Shown piece by piece: positions 1-8,778 of a DNA stretch of 64,000 bases (positions are counted from its first letter, which is position 1; every line of letters begins with the position of its first letter). The notes under the pieces are model-generated. The model was not told the origin of the DNA, did not search any database, and saw only the letters and a list, made by a program, of their open reading frames with translations. The translations under genes and the position numbers were made by a program. Source of the stretch: Labrenzia sp. DG1229 (lineage in GTDB: Bacteria; Pseudomonadota; Alphaproteobacteria; Rhizobiales; Stappiaceae); NCBI RefSeq assembly GCF_000521215.1, contig NZ_KI928930.1, positions 133,951 to 197,950 of the forward strand. Reading direction: 5' to 3'.

Positions 1-1615
1 GCAAAGGCGTGGATCTGACATCCAGAACGGTCCCGTCTGCAGTCACCCGTTCGAGTTGAACAGGCTTTCCGCTCATGAAAGGGTTGTATCTCTCCTCGAC
101 CACCTTCTCTGCGTTGCTGGCAACGCGCTGTTCCTGGCGTGCGGCATACATCATCGTGTCTTTGAGGTGAGGTTTCCGGGACAGCAACTCCTTTGGAAGC
201 TTGAAGGCATTTTGGAAGGCGTCATTATAATTCTGCAGACGCAAGGCTTCATCGAAATAGACCATTCCGCCAGGAAAATTGTCGAAGATCGCTTGCAGGG
301 TATCTCTCTGCGTCTTTGTTTCCGTGATGTCCGTTAACGAAACGACGATACCGTCCAGACCGAACTCGTTGGTTTCTCCAATGGATGCTGCATTGATCCT
401 GAGCCAGGCACCTCCGGTTTCGTCTCGCCTGGTAACATGAACAACTGTGCCGTTGACATGATCGGAACCGTTGGCGATTTGCCGGAACAGGTCTTCCGGT
501 GTGTTGAACGCTTTGTCTTCAAACCGGAACTCAAGGTCGAGGTCCTTGAACCTGGTGTCGACAACCTCTTCATGCGAATAGCCCAGAAGGTCTTCACCGG
601 CCTTGTTGATCGATCGGATGCGCCCGGAACGGCTGAGAAGAAGGACACCTTCCGACAATGTATGCAAGGTGGCCCGGTGCATGGATTCGGAGCAACGGAT
701 GGACTGTTCGGTCTTTTTCCGAACAGTAACGTCCTGAAGAGCACCGACGATACGGATGACTTCACCGTCTTTGATGATGGGCCTTCCGGCGGCACGGACC
801 CAGATATTTCGACCCTTTGCAGTAACAAAAGGCAGTTCTGCATCCCAGCTGACGCCATGCCCGATCGCGTCCTCGACTGCCTTTGAAATGATGTGGCGGC
901 TGTCAGGAGGATAGAACGACAATGCAAAATCCACGGTCGGACGAAAGTCCGCGGGCACCTCATGAATCTCCTTCGTTTTGTCAGTCCATGTCAGTGTCTT
1001 GGTACGAACGCAGAGTTCCCAACCACCGACGCCGGATACACTTGTAATTTCTTCAAGGAGATCATTCTTGTGAACGGCCAGTTCGTGTTCCTGCTCGGCC
1101 TGCGCGAGAGCTGCATCTTTCTCCCGGCGAATCTCATGCGACTTGATCAGGCCTTCGACGACCTTGCCCAGTCTGCGTAATTGATTGAGTTGCAGCCGGG
1201 AGGGACTGCGTGGAACACGGTCAATGGCGCACAGCGTGCCCAACCGGTTTCGGCCATCGATGGAAAGGGGGCATCCGGCGTAGAAGCGGATATTGGGAGG
1301 CCCGGTCACGAGTGGATTGTTCTTGAACCGCTGGTCGGCATGGGTGTCTTCGACGATGAAAAGCTCGTCGGAAAGAATGGCATGCTGGCAGAATGAAATA
1401 TCCCGTGGCGTGCCTTCAACATCCAGTCCGCATCTGGCCTTGAACCACTGCTCATCTTCCGAAACGAGGGACACCAGGGCTATCGGGCAATCGAATATGG
1501 CTGCAAGGGCTTCAACGACGGAATCGAATTCAGGCAGACGCTCAGACCCGAGGATCTGAAGTTCGTGCAAGGTCTCAATTCGCTCTTCTTCGTTGTCTGG
1601 CCTCACGGTATCCAT
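1..1615 (-). CDS. GAF/multi-PAS sensory protein, C-terminus cut by window edge
   Basis: Partial gene; 538 codons are readable on the minus strand from ATG at 1615 to the left edge without a stop. The N-terminus (about residues 15-155) is a GAF domain with the FCQHAILSDE and RFYAGCPL signatures. PAS domains follow at about 195-305 and 310-435, then a PAS_7-like domain that begins FDNFPGGMVYFDEALRL. The visible end, RVTADGTVLDVRSTPL, aligns with the same point in the neighbour at 1847-4459, so a C-terminal GGDEF output is likely but lies outside the window. A weak GGGAGACGGG Shine-Dalgarno precedes the start. Cytoplasmic; no membrane segment is seen. Probably a cyclic-di-GMP signalling sensor. 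Confidence 0.85.
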   Translation of the reverse strand, partial: MDTVRPDNEEERIETLHELQILGSERLPEFDSVVEALAAIFDCPIALVSLVSEDEQWFKARCGLDVEGTPRDISFCQHAILSDELFIVEDTHADQRFKNNPLVTGPPNIRFYAGCPLSIDGRNRLGTLCAIDRVPRSPSRLQLNQLRRLGKVVEGLIKSHEIRREKDAALAQAEQEHELAVHKNDLLEEITSVSGVGGWELCVRTKTLTWTDKTKEIHEVPADFRPTVDFALSFYPPDSRHIISKAVEDAIGHGVSWDAELPFVTAKGRNIWVRAAGRPIIKDGEVIRIVGALQDVTVRKKTEQSIRCSESMHRATLHTLSEGVLLLSRSGRIRSINKAGEDLLGYSHEEVVDTRFKDLDLEFRFEDKAFNTPEDLFRQIANGSDHVNGTVVHVTRRDETGGAWLRINAASIGETNEFGLDGIVVSLTDITETKTQRDTLQAIFDNFPGGMVYFDEALRLQNYNDAFQNAFKLPKELLSRKPHLKDTMMYAARQEQRVASNAEKVVEERYNPFMSGKPVQLERVTADGTVLDVRSTPL

Positions 1616-1846
1616 GCTGCGTCCCGTCTCCCACAGGAATCTCCATTGGGTATGTGCCCGTCGGATCGGAAATGACACTAGGCCAAGAAGCGCAACAAAT
1701 GATTAAGTTTTGAACATTCCCGGCATTGTTGGAGGATGGCACAACGTGCCTGAGAGATTTTATAAGATATTGATAACAAGGCATTTTTAGCGGAAATGGA
1801 ATTGCCGGACACCAACAATTGAACACAAGGTGCAGACGTCACGCAT

Positions 1847-4459
1847 TCAATCTGTTTCCACAGCGTTTTCTTCGAAATGCCTGTAGCCGTCGCGGCCTTC
1901 ATTCTTGACGGCATAAAGGGCAAGATCAGCCATCTTTAGGATCGGGCTCGCGACTTGCTCGCCGGAAATGGATGCAATACCCACGCTTGCACTGATTTCG
2001 ACGATGTTACCGTTGATGTGGTAGGGCTTCTTCAGTTTTTCGACAACACGCTCCGCAATCCTGGAAGCCAGATCCCGGTCGCCGGCAGTGTTGCGGACGA
2101 TGATCGCAAATTCATCTCCGCCCAGTCGTGCGACGGTGTCCTTCGTTCGCACGCACTCATTGAGGCGCACCGCAGCCTGAAGCAGAAGATCATCGCCGAC
2201 ATCGTGGCCGTATGTGTCGTTCACCGGTTTGAAGTGATCAAGATCAATCATCAGAAGGTCGCTTGTTTCATCGTGGTGTTCTGTCCTGGCGATTGCGTCT
2301 TCAAGCTTGAGGTTGAAAAGCGTTCGATTGGCCAGCCCCGTGAGCGTGTCGTGATGGGCGGCATATGTGATTTCCTCGGTCGCTTTTTCCCGCGACGTCA
2401 CGTCCTCATGCATACCCACCCAACCCCCGTCTGGAAGCGGTGTGCGCACGATACTGATAATCGTGCCATTGGGGTGTTTGAAGTTGGTCTTGATGACCTC
2501 GCCGGCGTCCAGTCTTTCTCTCAAGGCAGCGTAAAAGGCATAGGGATCGTCGTGAAATTCTCCCCGTTCCTTCTCCAGCTGAAGCATTTCGACCAGTGTC
2601 ATGCCCTTTCGGATCTCGCCGTCCGGTTTTCCGAAAAGTTCCTGGAAATCGGTATTCCAGAGTGTGATGCGGCCCTCGCCGTCAAAGACACTGACACCCT
2701 GCCGCATGTTGGCGATCACCGCCTCCATTTCAAAGAGGCGATTGCTGGCAAGCTGTTCCTTTTCAACGAGCTGCTCTTCCATGCGTTTGCGTCTGGTGAT
2801 GTCAAGAAAACTCGATACGCTTCCGCCGCCTGGAAGCGGTGTACCGCGCACTTCGAGAACCTTGCCGTCGCTGGTTCTGCGCTCGTAGGCGTGCCGGTTG
2901 CCGGCGCCGTACCTGTCCAGCCTCTCGCCGGCAATCAGTGCCGGGTCACCTGGGCCATAGTCTCCACGGTCTGCAAGATACCTGATGACCTGTCGCAAGT
3001 TGGGCCGCTGGTCGAGAAAACCGTGTGGCAAGTTAAGCAGGCGGGCAAATTCTTCATTCCAGAAGGTGAGTTGAAGCTGCGTGTCGTAGTGAACCAGGCC
3101 GCCGGGGAAATTGTCGAAAAACCCCTGTAGTGTGTCAGATTGCTGTTTGACCTTTGTGATGTCGGTAAGCGACACGACCACGCAATCCGGGCCGTGAACA
3201 CTGTTTTCGTCGACAGGCCTGGCATTGATCCGGAGCCATCGGACCTGTCCGGATCCGGCTTCCGTAAGTTGAACTTCGAGATCCAGATCCTGTCCCGGGT
3301 CGGTCACGGCTAGAACCAGCGGGCTCACGCGATGGCTGCCGGCATCGGTTTCGTCTTGAAAAGCCAGCTGAAGGTCGTGGACACTGGATCCGACCAAGGT
3401 GGTTTCCGGATAACCCAGAAGTTGCGAGGCAGCCTTGTTTGACGACTGAATCCTACCCGATGGGCTTACGAGAAGAATACCTTCCTGAAGTGCTTCGAGC
3501 GTTGTTCGCTGGATGACCTCGGAGGTCCGGACTTCCTCCTGCTTGCGTTTGCTGTCTGAAATGTCCTGGAGCGCGCCGATGATGCGGCGAACCGACCCTC
3601 CTTCGAATACGGGATTTCCGACAACCCGGACCCAGATTTGCCGATCCCCGGCGGTGACAAGATTGAGCTCAAGATCCCAGCCGCAACCGGTTTCGAAGGC
3701 AGTCTCGAATGCTGCTCTTAGCGCTTTGCGGCTGTCGGATGGATAAAAGCTCAACGCGGCGTTCAAGTTCGGTTGAATGTCTGGCCCGACCTCATGAATT
3801 TCCCGGGTCTTTGCTGTCCAGGTCATTGCGTCCGTTTTGGGGTCGTACTCCCAACCGCCTACGCCCGAAACAAGGGTGATTTCCTTGAGCAGGTCCTGGT
3901 TCCGGCGTGCTCTGTCCTGCTCGAGTTGCGCTTCTTGTAGCGCTTCCCTGGTTTCCAGGCCTGCCTTGTGGGCCTTGATGAGACCTTCGACGATCTTTGC
4001 CAGGTTGCGCAGCTGAGCGATTTGCTCCTCGCTCACACTGCGGGGTTTTGTATCTATGACGCAGATCGTTCCGATACGATGTTTGTCGTCTACAGTAACT
4101 GGACAACCGGCATAAAATCGGGCGCCGACGTCTCCGGTGACAAGCGGGATGTCGCAAAATCTGCTGTCTGCCTGTGCGTCCGGCACAATCAGAACATCAT
4201 CTGAAAGGATGGTATGCCCGCAAAAGGAGTTTTCCCGATGCGTTTCTGTCGCATCGAGACCAAAAGCGGCCTTGAACCAGATTTCTTCTGCATCGACAAT
4301 CGAAATCACGGCCATCGGACAGTCAAACAAATATGACGCGTTCGAAACTGCGGCGTCGAATTCGTGCAGGTGCTCTGAGTGAAGGAGTGCAAGCCTGTGA
4401 AGAGCTTCCAGTCTTTCTGTCTCAATTTGAACCTGCGCAAGCGTCATAGGCGGCGTCAA
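1847..4459 (-). CDS. Diguanylate cyclase with GAF and several PAS domains
   Basis: 870 aa. An N-terminal GAF domain (about 15-165, FCGHTILSDD and RFYAGCPV) is followed by PAS repeats, two of them ending in PxxDGGxVxxxxDIT-type strands and starting FDNFPGGLVHYD and IANMRQGVSVFD. The C-terminal GGDEF domain has the intact active-site motif GGDEF at about 780-784. An RTKD inhibitory I-site lies five residues upstream, so it should make c-di-GMP from GTP with product feedback. No EAL domain and no membrane segment are present, so it is a soluble sensor. It is a tandem paralogue of the gene to its left, 231 bp away. The ligand cannot be told from sequence. Confidence 0.93.
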   Translation of the reverse strand: MTPPMTLAQVQIETERLEALHRLALLHSEHLHEFDAAVSNASYLFDCPMAVISIVDAEEIWFKAAFGLDATETHRENSFCGHTILSDDVLIVPDAQADSRFCDIPLVTGDVGARFYAGCPVTVDDKHRIGTICVIDTKPRSVSEEQIAQLRNLAKIVEGLIKAHKAGLETREALQEAQLEQDRARRNQDLLKEITLVSGVGGWEYDPKTDAMTWTAKTREIHEVGPDIQPNLNAALSFYPSDSRKALRAAFETAFETGCGWDLELNLVTAGDRQIWVRVVGNPVFEGGSVRRIIGALQDISDSKRKQEEVRTSEVIQRTTLEALQEGILLVSPSGRIQSSNKAASQLLGYPETTLVGSSVHDLQLAFQDETDAGSHRVSPLVLAVTDPGQDLDLEVQLTEAGSGQVRWLRINARPVDENSVHGPDCVVVSLTDITKVKQQSDTLQGFFDNFPGGLVHYDTQLQLTFWNEEFARLLNLPHGFLDQRPNLRQVIRYLADRGDYGPGDPALIAGERLDRYGAGNRHAYERRTSDGKVLEVRGTPLPGGGSVSSFLDITRRKRMEEQLVEKEQLASNRLFEMEAVIANMRQGVSVFDGEGRITLWNTDFQELFGKPDGEIRKGMTLVEMLQLEKERGEFHDDPYAFYAALRERLDAGEVIKTNFKHPNGTIISIVRTPLPDGGWVGMHEDVTSREKATEEITYAAHHDTLTGLANRTLFNLKLEDAIARTEHHDETSDLLMIDLDHFKPVNDTYGHDVGDDLLLQAAVRLNECVRTKDTVARLGGDEFAIIVRNTAGDRDLASRIAERVVEKLKKPYHINGNIVEISASVGIASISGEQVASPILKMADLALYAVKNEGRDGYRHFEENAVETD

Positions 4460-4785
4460 CTCCGTGATTGAAATGCAACGGATCCAAGCCAGAGACTTAG
4501 TATCGAGATTTTTTCAAAGTGTGTGCAATAAACCCAGAATTGAAATATCTAAAGGGAATAAAACCAAATAGTTGCATTGATGCAGTTAATATTTTCGCAT
4601 TCGAAGTTGGAAAGTACTAAGAATACTCCCTTTCCGGGCAGGTTGAATTTTTTCGAGCGAATATTGATATCTTTGAGGTTCGAGTTCCAAAAACACAAGG
4701 AGCAGTACAAAGCAATGAGAGACTGCCAATACTAATTGTGCTTTGCAGCCTAGAGAGAATTACCAGTATCGCCTAATTGGATTCC
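4460..4785. other. AT-rich intergenic region upstream of the diguanylate cyclase
   Basis: About 330 bp with clearly lower GC than its surroundings and no convincing gene. It must carry the promoter of the minus-strand diguanylate cyclase. A six-codon reading frame after GGAGCAG near 4700 is too short and too badly spaced to support. Confidence 0.5.
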
Positions 4786-4813
4786 AACAAAAAACCCGGC
4801 ACGAAGCCGGGTT
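4786..4813 (-). terminator. Rho-independent terminator of the GcrA-like gene
   Basis: Inverted repeat AACCCGGC / GCCGGGTT (4793-4800 and 4806-4813) with a 5-nt loop. On the minus strand it is followed by a run of T, about 60 bp after the stop codon at 4874. Confidence 0.85.
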
Positions 4814-4873
4814 CCAGGGAATGTGGAAAATTCCACAAATATTCTGCTTGTTCAATGCGAGCAGATTTATTGA

Positions 4874-5083
4874 TTACGCCGCGCGGCGGAAAGAAAGGCT
4901 CATGCCTCCGCCACCGGAACGATTGCGACGACGCTCTTCCGGCGGAATATACACGATTGCGCTATGTTCAGCGCAGTAGGATACACCCGGCTCAACACGA
5001 GTGTTGCACGGGAATGTGTAGTTTCCAGCTTCGCCTTCTGCCCATTTGCAGCAGCCCGGACGCGGGAGAGTCATGTCAGCCAT
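4874..5083 (-). CDS. Small cysteine-rich protein resembling the GcrA C-terminal region
   Basis: 69 aa from the ATG at 5083, chosen because AAAAGGAAG lies 7-14 nt upstream; an in-frame ATG at 5125 has no such site. The protein begins MADMTLPRPGCCKWAEG and continues through a Cys, then YCAEHSAIVYIPPEERRR, and ends in basic, glycine-rich sequence. The CKW...C...YCxxH pattern and the following Y/P-rich, arginine-rich tail recall the C-terminal part of GcrA cell-cycle regulators, with four possible metal ligands. The N-terminal DNA-binding helix-turn-helix of GcrA is absent. It is a lone gene with its own terminator. Function unknown; possibly a stand-alone GcrA-type sigma-factor-contacting or zinc-binding module. 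Confidence 0.65.
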   Translation of the reverse strand: MADMTLPRPGCCKWAEGEAGNYTFPCNTRVEPGVSYCAEHSAIVYIPPEERRRNRSGGGGMSLSFRRAA

Positions 5084-5356
5084 TTGTTCTTCCTTTTCAA
5101 CCAAGCAACAAAAGCGCTCGAGCATCCTCGGGAGGGGAGGATCCGAACAGCTTTCGTAAGAAATCGGATGTAATCGGCGCTCGGGACGTCATCCGTTGTC
5201 CAACCTGTAACAGGTGCCCTTCAGCAAGCGCAGGCATTACATAAGCGGCATGTCACAAAAATGCAATAGAATACCTGACATTTCCGGCCTGCACTCAGCG
5301 CATAGCAGGTTAATTTAAGATAACGAATATTGCAGTGCGCACAAAGATGAGTGCGA

Positions 5357-6973
5357 TCAGTTGACGTCGTCCGGGAACGAGCCACCCGCTTCGCGAAGTG
5401 CCTGAGGCGTGTCGAGGTCCAGACGTGCTGCGATTCCAAGCTCCACTTCGGCGACAAAACCCGGATTGTCCGCAATGATATGTCGCGCCCCGACATCACC
5501 TCGAAGACCGTTGAGGGTGTCAAAAAACCGCCGGTCCCAAAGGACCGGGTTGCCGCGTTTGCCATTTGCGGTCGCTGTCACAATCAGGTTGTTATCGTTG
5601 TCCTGATAGGTGGCAATCAGTTGCCCGATATCTTCAGTTGTGATCCCGGGCATGTCACCGAGCAGAATGAGAACAGCCTGGGTGTCGTCGGCCAGCGCCT
5701 TCATTCCGGTGCGGATGGAACTGGCCATGCCGTCTGCAAAATCCGGATTGTGAACGATTGCGATATCCAGGTCTGCGACCTGGCTGCCAACCTTTTCCGC
5801 AAGATGTCCGGTCACGAGGATTGTCTGCGACAATCCGACGCCACACGCAGCTTCACCCACGTGACGAACAAGAGACTTGCCATTGAGTTCTGCAAGCAAC
5901 TTGTTCGGGCCACCCATGCGTGTTGATTTTCCTGCACCGAGAACAATCGCTGCGATTTTCGCAGTTGCCGATTGTCGCTTGGTTTCGCGGGGTTGTGGAC
6001 GCGTTCCGATTTCCATCAGGAGGCCTCCTACGCCCATTGCGGTGATGTCGTCCGGTTCGGTCGCCACATCGGCAAGCAATCGGTCGAGAACCCAGTCGAA
6101 ACCATTCTCCTTGGGGCTCCTGGCGCAGCCGGGAGCACCCAGAACGGGGAGCCCGCCGAATTCCGCAAGCATAAGCAGATTGCCCGGATCGACCGGCATG
6201 CCAAGATGCGTCACGGATCCACCTGCACGCTCGACGGCCGCAGGAAGAATATCGTAACGGTCGACGACGGCGGAAGCACCGAACAGGATCAGAAAGTCGG
6301 CGCCCTCTTCCGCAAGCGTTTTCATGGCGGACGCAACAGGCTCCTCATAGTGAGGGACACGTTTTTCCGCAAGAATGGAACTGCCGCTCGGTCGCAGTCT
6401 GTCTTCCAGAACCCTGCGGGTCTTGTCCATCGTCACCGGTTTCAGATGTGGCAATTCCGTCGCGACAAGACCGATCTTTCTGGGTTTGAACGCTGCAACA
6501 CCTACGGCCTCGCGAATGGCAGCTTCCGCATGGGTCAGGGACACGTTTGAAACGGCAAATGAAATGATCTTGGCGGTGGCGATCATCCGATCGCCGGAAA
6601 CCTTGCTGTGGTTCGGCAGGGTTGCGAAGGTTATGGCCGGATCAATCCGATTGGCAGCGGTGACTGCCGCGCTGTTCACGACCAGAATGCCGTCCGTGTC
6701 CGCATAGAGGTTCATGCGGCCGGTAAAGGCTGTGTCTTCGCTGATACCGGGACCCTTCGCAGCCAGACCCAGACGCCTTGCTGCTTCATCCTCGCCGACA
6801 TCGCCGACTTCCAGCTGTGCGACCGTGAGGCTCGATTCTCCGGTTGACGACAGTTCGCGGCAATCTTGTTCCGTTAAAACATGCCCCTTTTTTAGGACCC
6901 GGCCAGGGAGCCTCGTTTTGTGAGCAAGGATGCATCCTGTTGCTTCGTTCAGCGGAACAGGGCCGAACTTCAT
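5357..6973 (-). CDS. Molybdopterin-binding domain fused to MobA/MocA-like cytidylyltransferase
   Basis: 538 aa from the ATG at 6973, which overlaps the xdhC stop codon by 4 bp (ATGA); a longer open frame upstream only runs inside xdhC. The first ~330 residues resemble a MoeA/CinA-type molybdopterin-binding domain (ILFGASAVVDRYDILPAAVE). The last ~190 are a MobA/MocA-type NTP transferase with the nucleotide-binding signature LGAGKSTRMGGPNK and ILLGDMPG. It likely attaches CMP to molybdopterin for xanthine dehydrogenase-type enzymes. Last gene of the operon with xdhC, a LysE exporter and an XdhC N-terminal-type protein. The fusion is known in rhizobia; the exact product is inferred. Confidence 0.88.
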   Translation of the reverse strand: MKFGPVPLNEATGCILAHKTRLPGRVLKKGHVLTEQDCRELSSTGESSLTVAQLEVGDVGEDEAARRLGLAAKGPGISEDTAFTGRMNLYADTDGILVVNSAAVTAANRIDPAITFATLPNHSKVSGDRMIATAKIISFAVSNVSLTHAEAAIREAVGVAAFKPRKIGLVATELPHLKPVTMDKTRRVLEDRLRPSGSSILAEKRVPHYEEPVASAMKTLAEEGADFLILFGASAVVDRYDILPAAVERAGGSVTHLGMPVDPGNLLMLAEFGGLPVLGAPGCARSPKENGFDWVLDRLLADVATEPDDITAMGVGGLLMEIGTRPQPRETKRQSATAKIAAIVLGAGKSTRMGGPNKLLAELNGKSLVRHVGEAACGVGLSQTILVTGHLAEKVGSQVADLDIAIVHNPDFADGMASSIRTGMKALADDTQAVLILLGDMPGITTEDIGQLIATYQDNDNNLIVTATANGKRGNPVLWDRRFFDTLNGLRGDVGARHIIADNPGFVAEVELGIAARLDLDTPQALREAGGSFPDDVN

Positions 6974-7665
6974 AAACCTGGCTCCGGTGCCTTGCGCAGC
7001 GCGCTGATGATTGAGCCAAGAACAGCGACTGCGATTTCTTGAGGAGATGCAGCCCCGATATCCAGGCCGATCGGTGCGTCGATCCGTTCGAAAAGCGCAG
7101 GATCCAAGCCTTCTGCCGTGAAACGTTCCAATCGTTTGCCGTGAGTCTTCCGGCTGCCCAGGGCTCCGATGTAAAAACATTCGGTTTTGAGCGCTTCTGT
7201 CAGCGGGAAGTCGTCAATCTTGGGATCATGTGTAACGGCAGCAACCGCTGTATATGCATCCAGAGGCGTGTGCTTCAGAACCTCTTCAGGCCAATCCGGC
7301 CTAAGGGTGCATCCGGGAAAACGCTCTTCCGTTGCAAAGGCGGTACGGGGATCGATGACCGTGACATCCAGACCGGCGATCTCGGCCATGGGTACCAGCG
7401 CCTGGGTAATGTGGACGGCGCCGATAACGACAAGTCTTGGAGACGGCACGGAAACGGTCAGAAAAACATCGCCGGTATCTGTCGCGACGGTTCCGGATTT
7501 GCCCGACCGGAAGCGTTTTGCGAATTCCTCCTCCAAAGGATCGGCGGAGTAGGTCTCGCTTCTGCGCACCAGCCTCTGGGAGCCGTCGTCAAGCCGGGTC
7601 ACGAGAATGGCTGCGCGGCGCGCGGCGCGTTCCTCATTCAATTGTTGGAGCAGAGAAAGATCCAT
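6970..7665 (-). CDS. xdhC: XdhC-type molybdenum cofactor insertion protein (C-terminal domain)
   Basis: 231 aa. It carries the XdhC Rossmann-like C-terminal domain: VVIGAVHITQALVPMAE, VIDPR, THDPKIDDFPL and YIGALGSRKTHGKR. It should bind and deliver sulfurated molybdenum cofactor to a xanthine dehydrogenase/CO dehydrogenase-type apoenzyme. The N-terminal XdhC/CoxI domain found in full-length members is encoded separately at 8313-8648, so the protein is split into two genes. It lies 4 bp downstream of the LysE gene and overlaps the fusion gene by 4 bp, indicating translational coupling. No xanthine dehydrogenase structural genes are in the window. Confidence 0.9.
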   Translation of the reverse strand: MDLSLLQQLNEERAARRAAILVTRLDDGSQRLVRRSETYSADPLEEEFAKRFRSGKSGTVATDTGDVFLTVSVPSPRLVVIGAVHITQALVPMAEIAGLDVTVIDPRTAFATEERFPGCTLRPDWPEEVLKHTPLDAYTAVAAVTHDPKIDDFPLTEALKTECFYIGALGSRKTHGKRLERFTAEGLDPALFERIDAPIGLDIGAASPQEIAVAVLGSIISALRKAPEPGL

Positions 7666-7669
7666 GACG

Positions 7670-8299
7670 TCAGGTCCGGTCCGTTGCCAGCTTCAGACCA
7701 AGCCCGACCAGAAGCGAGCCGCCTATCCAGCGGGTCAGGTCCTGGAACCGGGACGTTCTGGCGAGCTTTTTCTTGACCTGGGAGGCAAAAAGCACGGTCA
7801 CGATATCTGCGGATGTGAATGCCAGATTGACGACCGTTCCCAAAACGAGAAATTGCGCCCATATGGGAAGGCTGGCCTCCGGACTGACGAACTGGGGAAG
7901 AAACGCAATGAAAAAGACGGCAACCTTCGGGTTGAGCACCTCGACGAGGATGCTGTCCACAAAGGCTCTTCGTGACGATTTTTGCGGCAGGGTGGGTACG
8001 GTGCCGTTCGAGACCTTTGTCCGGATCATCTGGACACCGAGAAACACCAGATACAGGCCTCCGGCAAGTTTGAGAGCAAAGTAGAGGCTTGGAACGACCG
8101 CAAATACTGCCGATAGGCCGAACGCTGCTGCAAGAACGTGCACGTAGCAACCCAGGTGTATACCTGCGGCTGCCATGAAACCGGCGCGCTGACCGCGTGA
8201 GACAGTCTGCGCGGCTGTATAGAGAAGTGCAGGTCCGGGCATATAGGCGAAAAGCGCGGTTGCTGCGAAAAAGGCGAGAAGCGTTTCAGTTGTCGGCAA
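7670..8299 (-). CDS. LysE/RhtB family amino-acid or small-molecule exporter
   Basis: 209 aa, an inner-membrane protein with about six hydrophobic segments. The family signature is near the start: PGPALLYTAAQTVSRGQRAG, followed by GIHLGCYVHVLAAAFGLSA and the LAGGLYLVFLGVQMIR helix. LysE/RhtB proteins export amino acids or related metabolites. It sits between the two halves of the XdhC machinery with gaps of only 4 and 13 bp, so it is cotranscribed with them. Whether this reflects a purine- or molybdenum-linked substrate or chance cannot be told. Confidence 0.9.
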   Translation of the reverse strand: MPTTETLLAFFAATALFAYMPGPALLYTAAQTVSRGQRAGFMAAAGIHLGCYVHVLAAAFGLSAVFAVVPSLYFALKLAGGLYLVFLGVQMIRTKVSNGTVPTLPQKSSRRAFVDSILVEVLNPKVAVFFIAFLPQFVSPEASLPIWAQFLVLGTVVNLAFTSADIVTVLFASQVKKKLARTSRFQDLTRWIGGSLLVGLGLKLATDRT

Positions 8300-8312
8300 G
8301 GCGAAATCTCAA

Positions 8313-8648
8313 TCAGTTGACGGGTTCGACATAGACACGGATGCGGCCGCCGCAAGAAAGGCCGACGCGCCAGGCCGTTTCATCGGCGACACCGAATTCC
8401 AGCGTTGTCGGTTTTCCGGTTTCAATGACTTCAACGGCTTCTGCAACCACGGCGCCTTCGACACATCCACCCGAAACGGAACCCTCGAAATTGCCCTCGG
8501 CATCGATGACGAGATGAGAGCCGACCGGACGCGGTGCCGATCCCCACGTTTCGACAACGGTTGCGATCGCCACGTCACGGCCGGATTTGCTCCAGTCTTC
8601 CGCAGCTTTCAACACATCAGCGATTTGCCGGCTATGTGCATGCGTCAT
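8313..8648 (-). CDS. XdhC/CoxI N-terminal-domain protein
   Basis: 111 aa from the ATG at 8648 (MTHAHSRQIADVLK), with GGGG 9-12 nt upstream; an in-frame ATG at 8756 would run into the pckA terminator. It consists only of the XdhC_CoxI domain: ATVVETWGSAPRPVGSHLVI, the GSVSGGCVEGAVV signature and LSCGGRIRVYVEP at the end. It likely works with the separate C-terminal XdhC protein at 6970-7665 in inserting molybdenum cofactor. First gene of the four-gene operon running left. The promoter must lie in or near the 130 bp between it and pckA. Confidence 0.88.
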   Translation of the reverse strand: MTHAHSRQIADVLKAAEDWSKSGRDVAIATVVETWGSAPRPVGSHLVIDAEGNFEGSVSGGCVEGAVVAEAVEVIETGKPTTLEFGVADETAWRVGLSCGGRIRVYVEPVN

Positions 8649-8715
8649 TGCTTGATCCCCGAAGAATGTCTGCCCGTTTCGAATATAGAATTTTTTGAAG
8701 CAGATGAAAGCTCTA

Positions 8716-8750
8716 CAAAACAGAAACGGCACCTGACGCCTCAGATGCCG
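8716..8750 (-). terminator. Rho-independent terminator of pckA
   Basis: A 10-bp stem (8727-8736 with 8741-8750, one G-T pair) and a 4-nt loop lie 29 bp past the pckA stop. On the minus strand a T-rich stretch follows. Confidence 0.8.
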
Positions 8751-8778
8751 ATCCATTTGATCAGTTGGTTTTTAGTCT

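Noticed and set aside
4700..4735. Six-codon frame after GGAGCAG in the AT-rich region
   Set aside because: Spacing of the GGAG to the ATG is too long and the peptide is too short to support without data.
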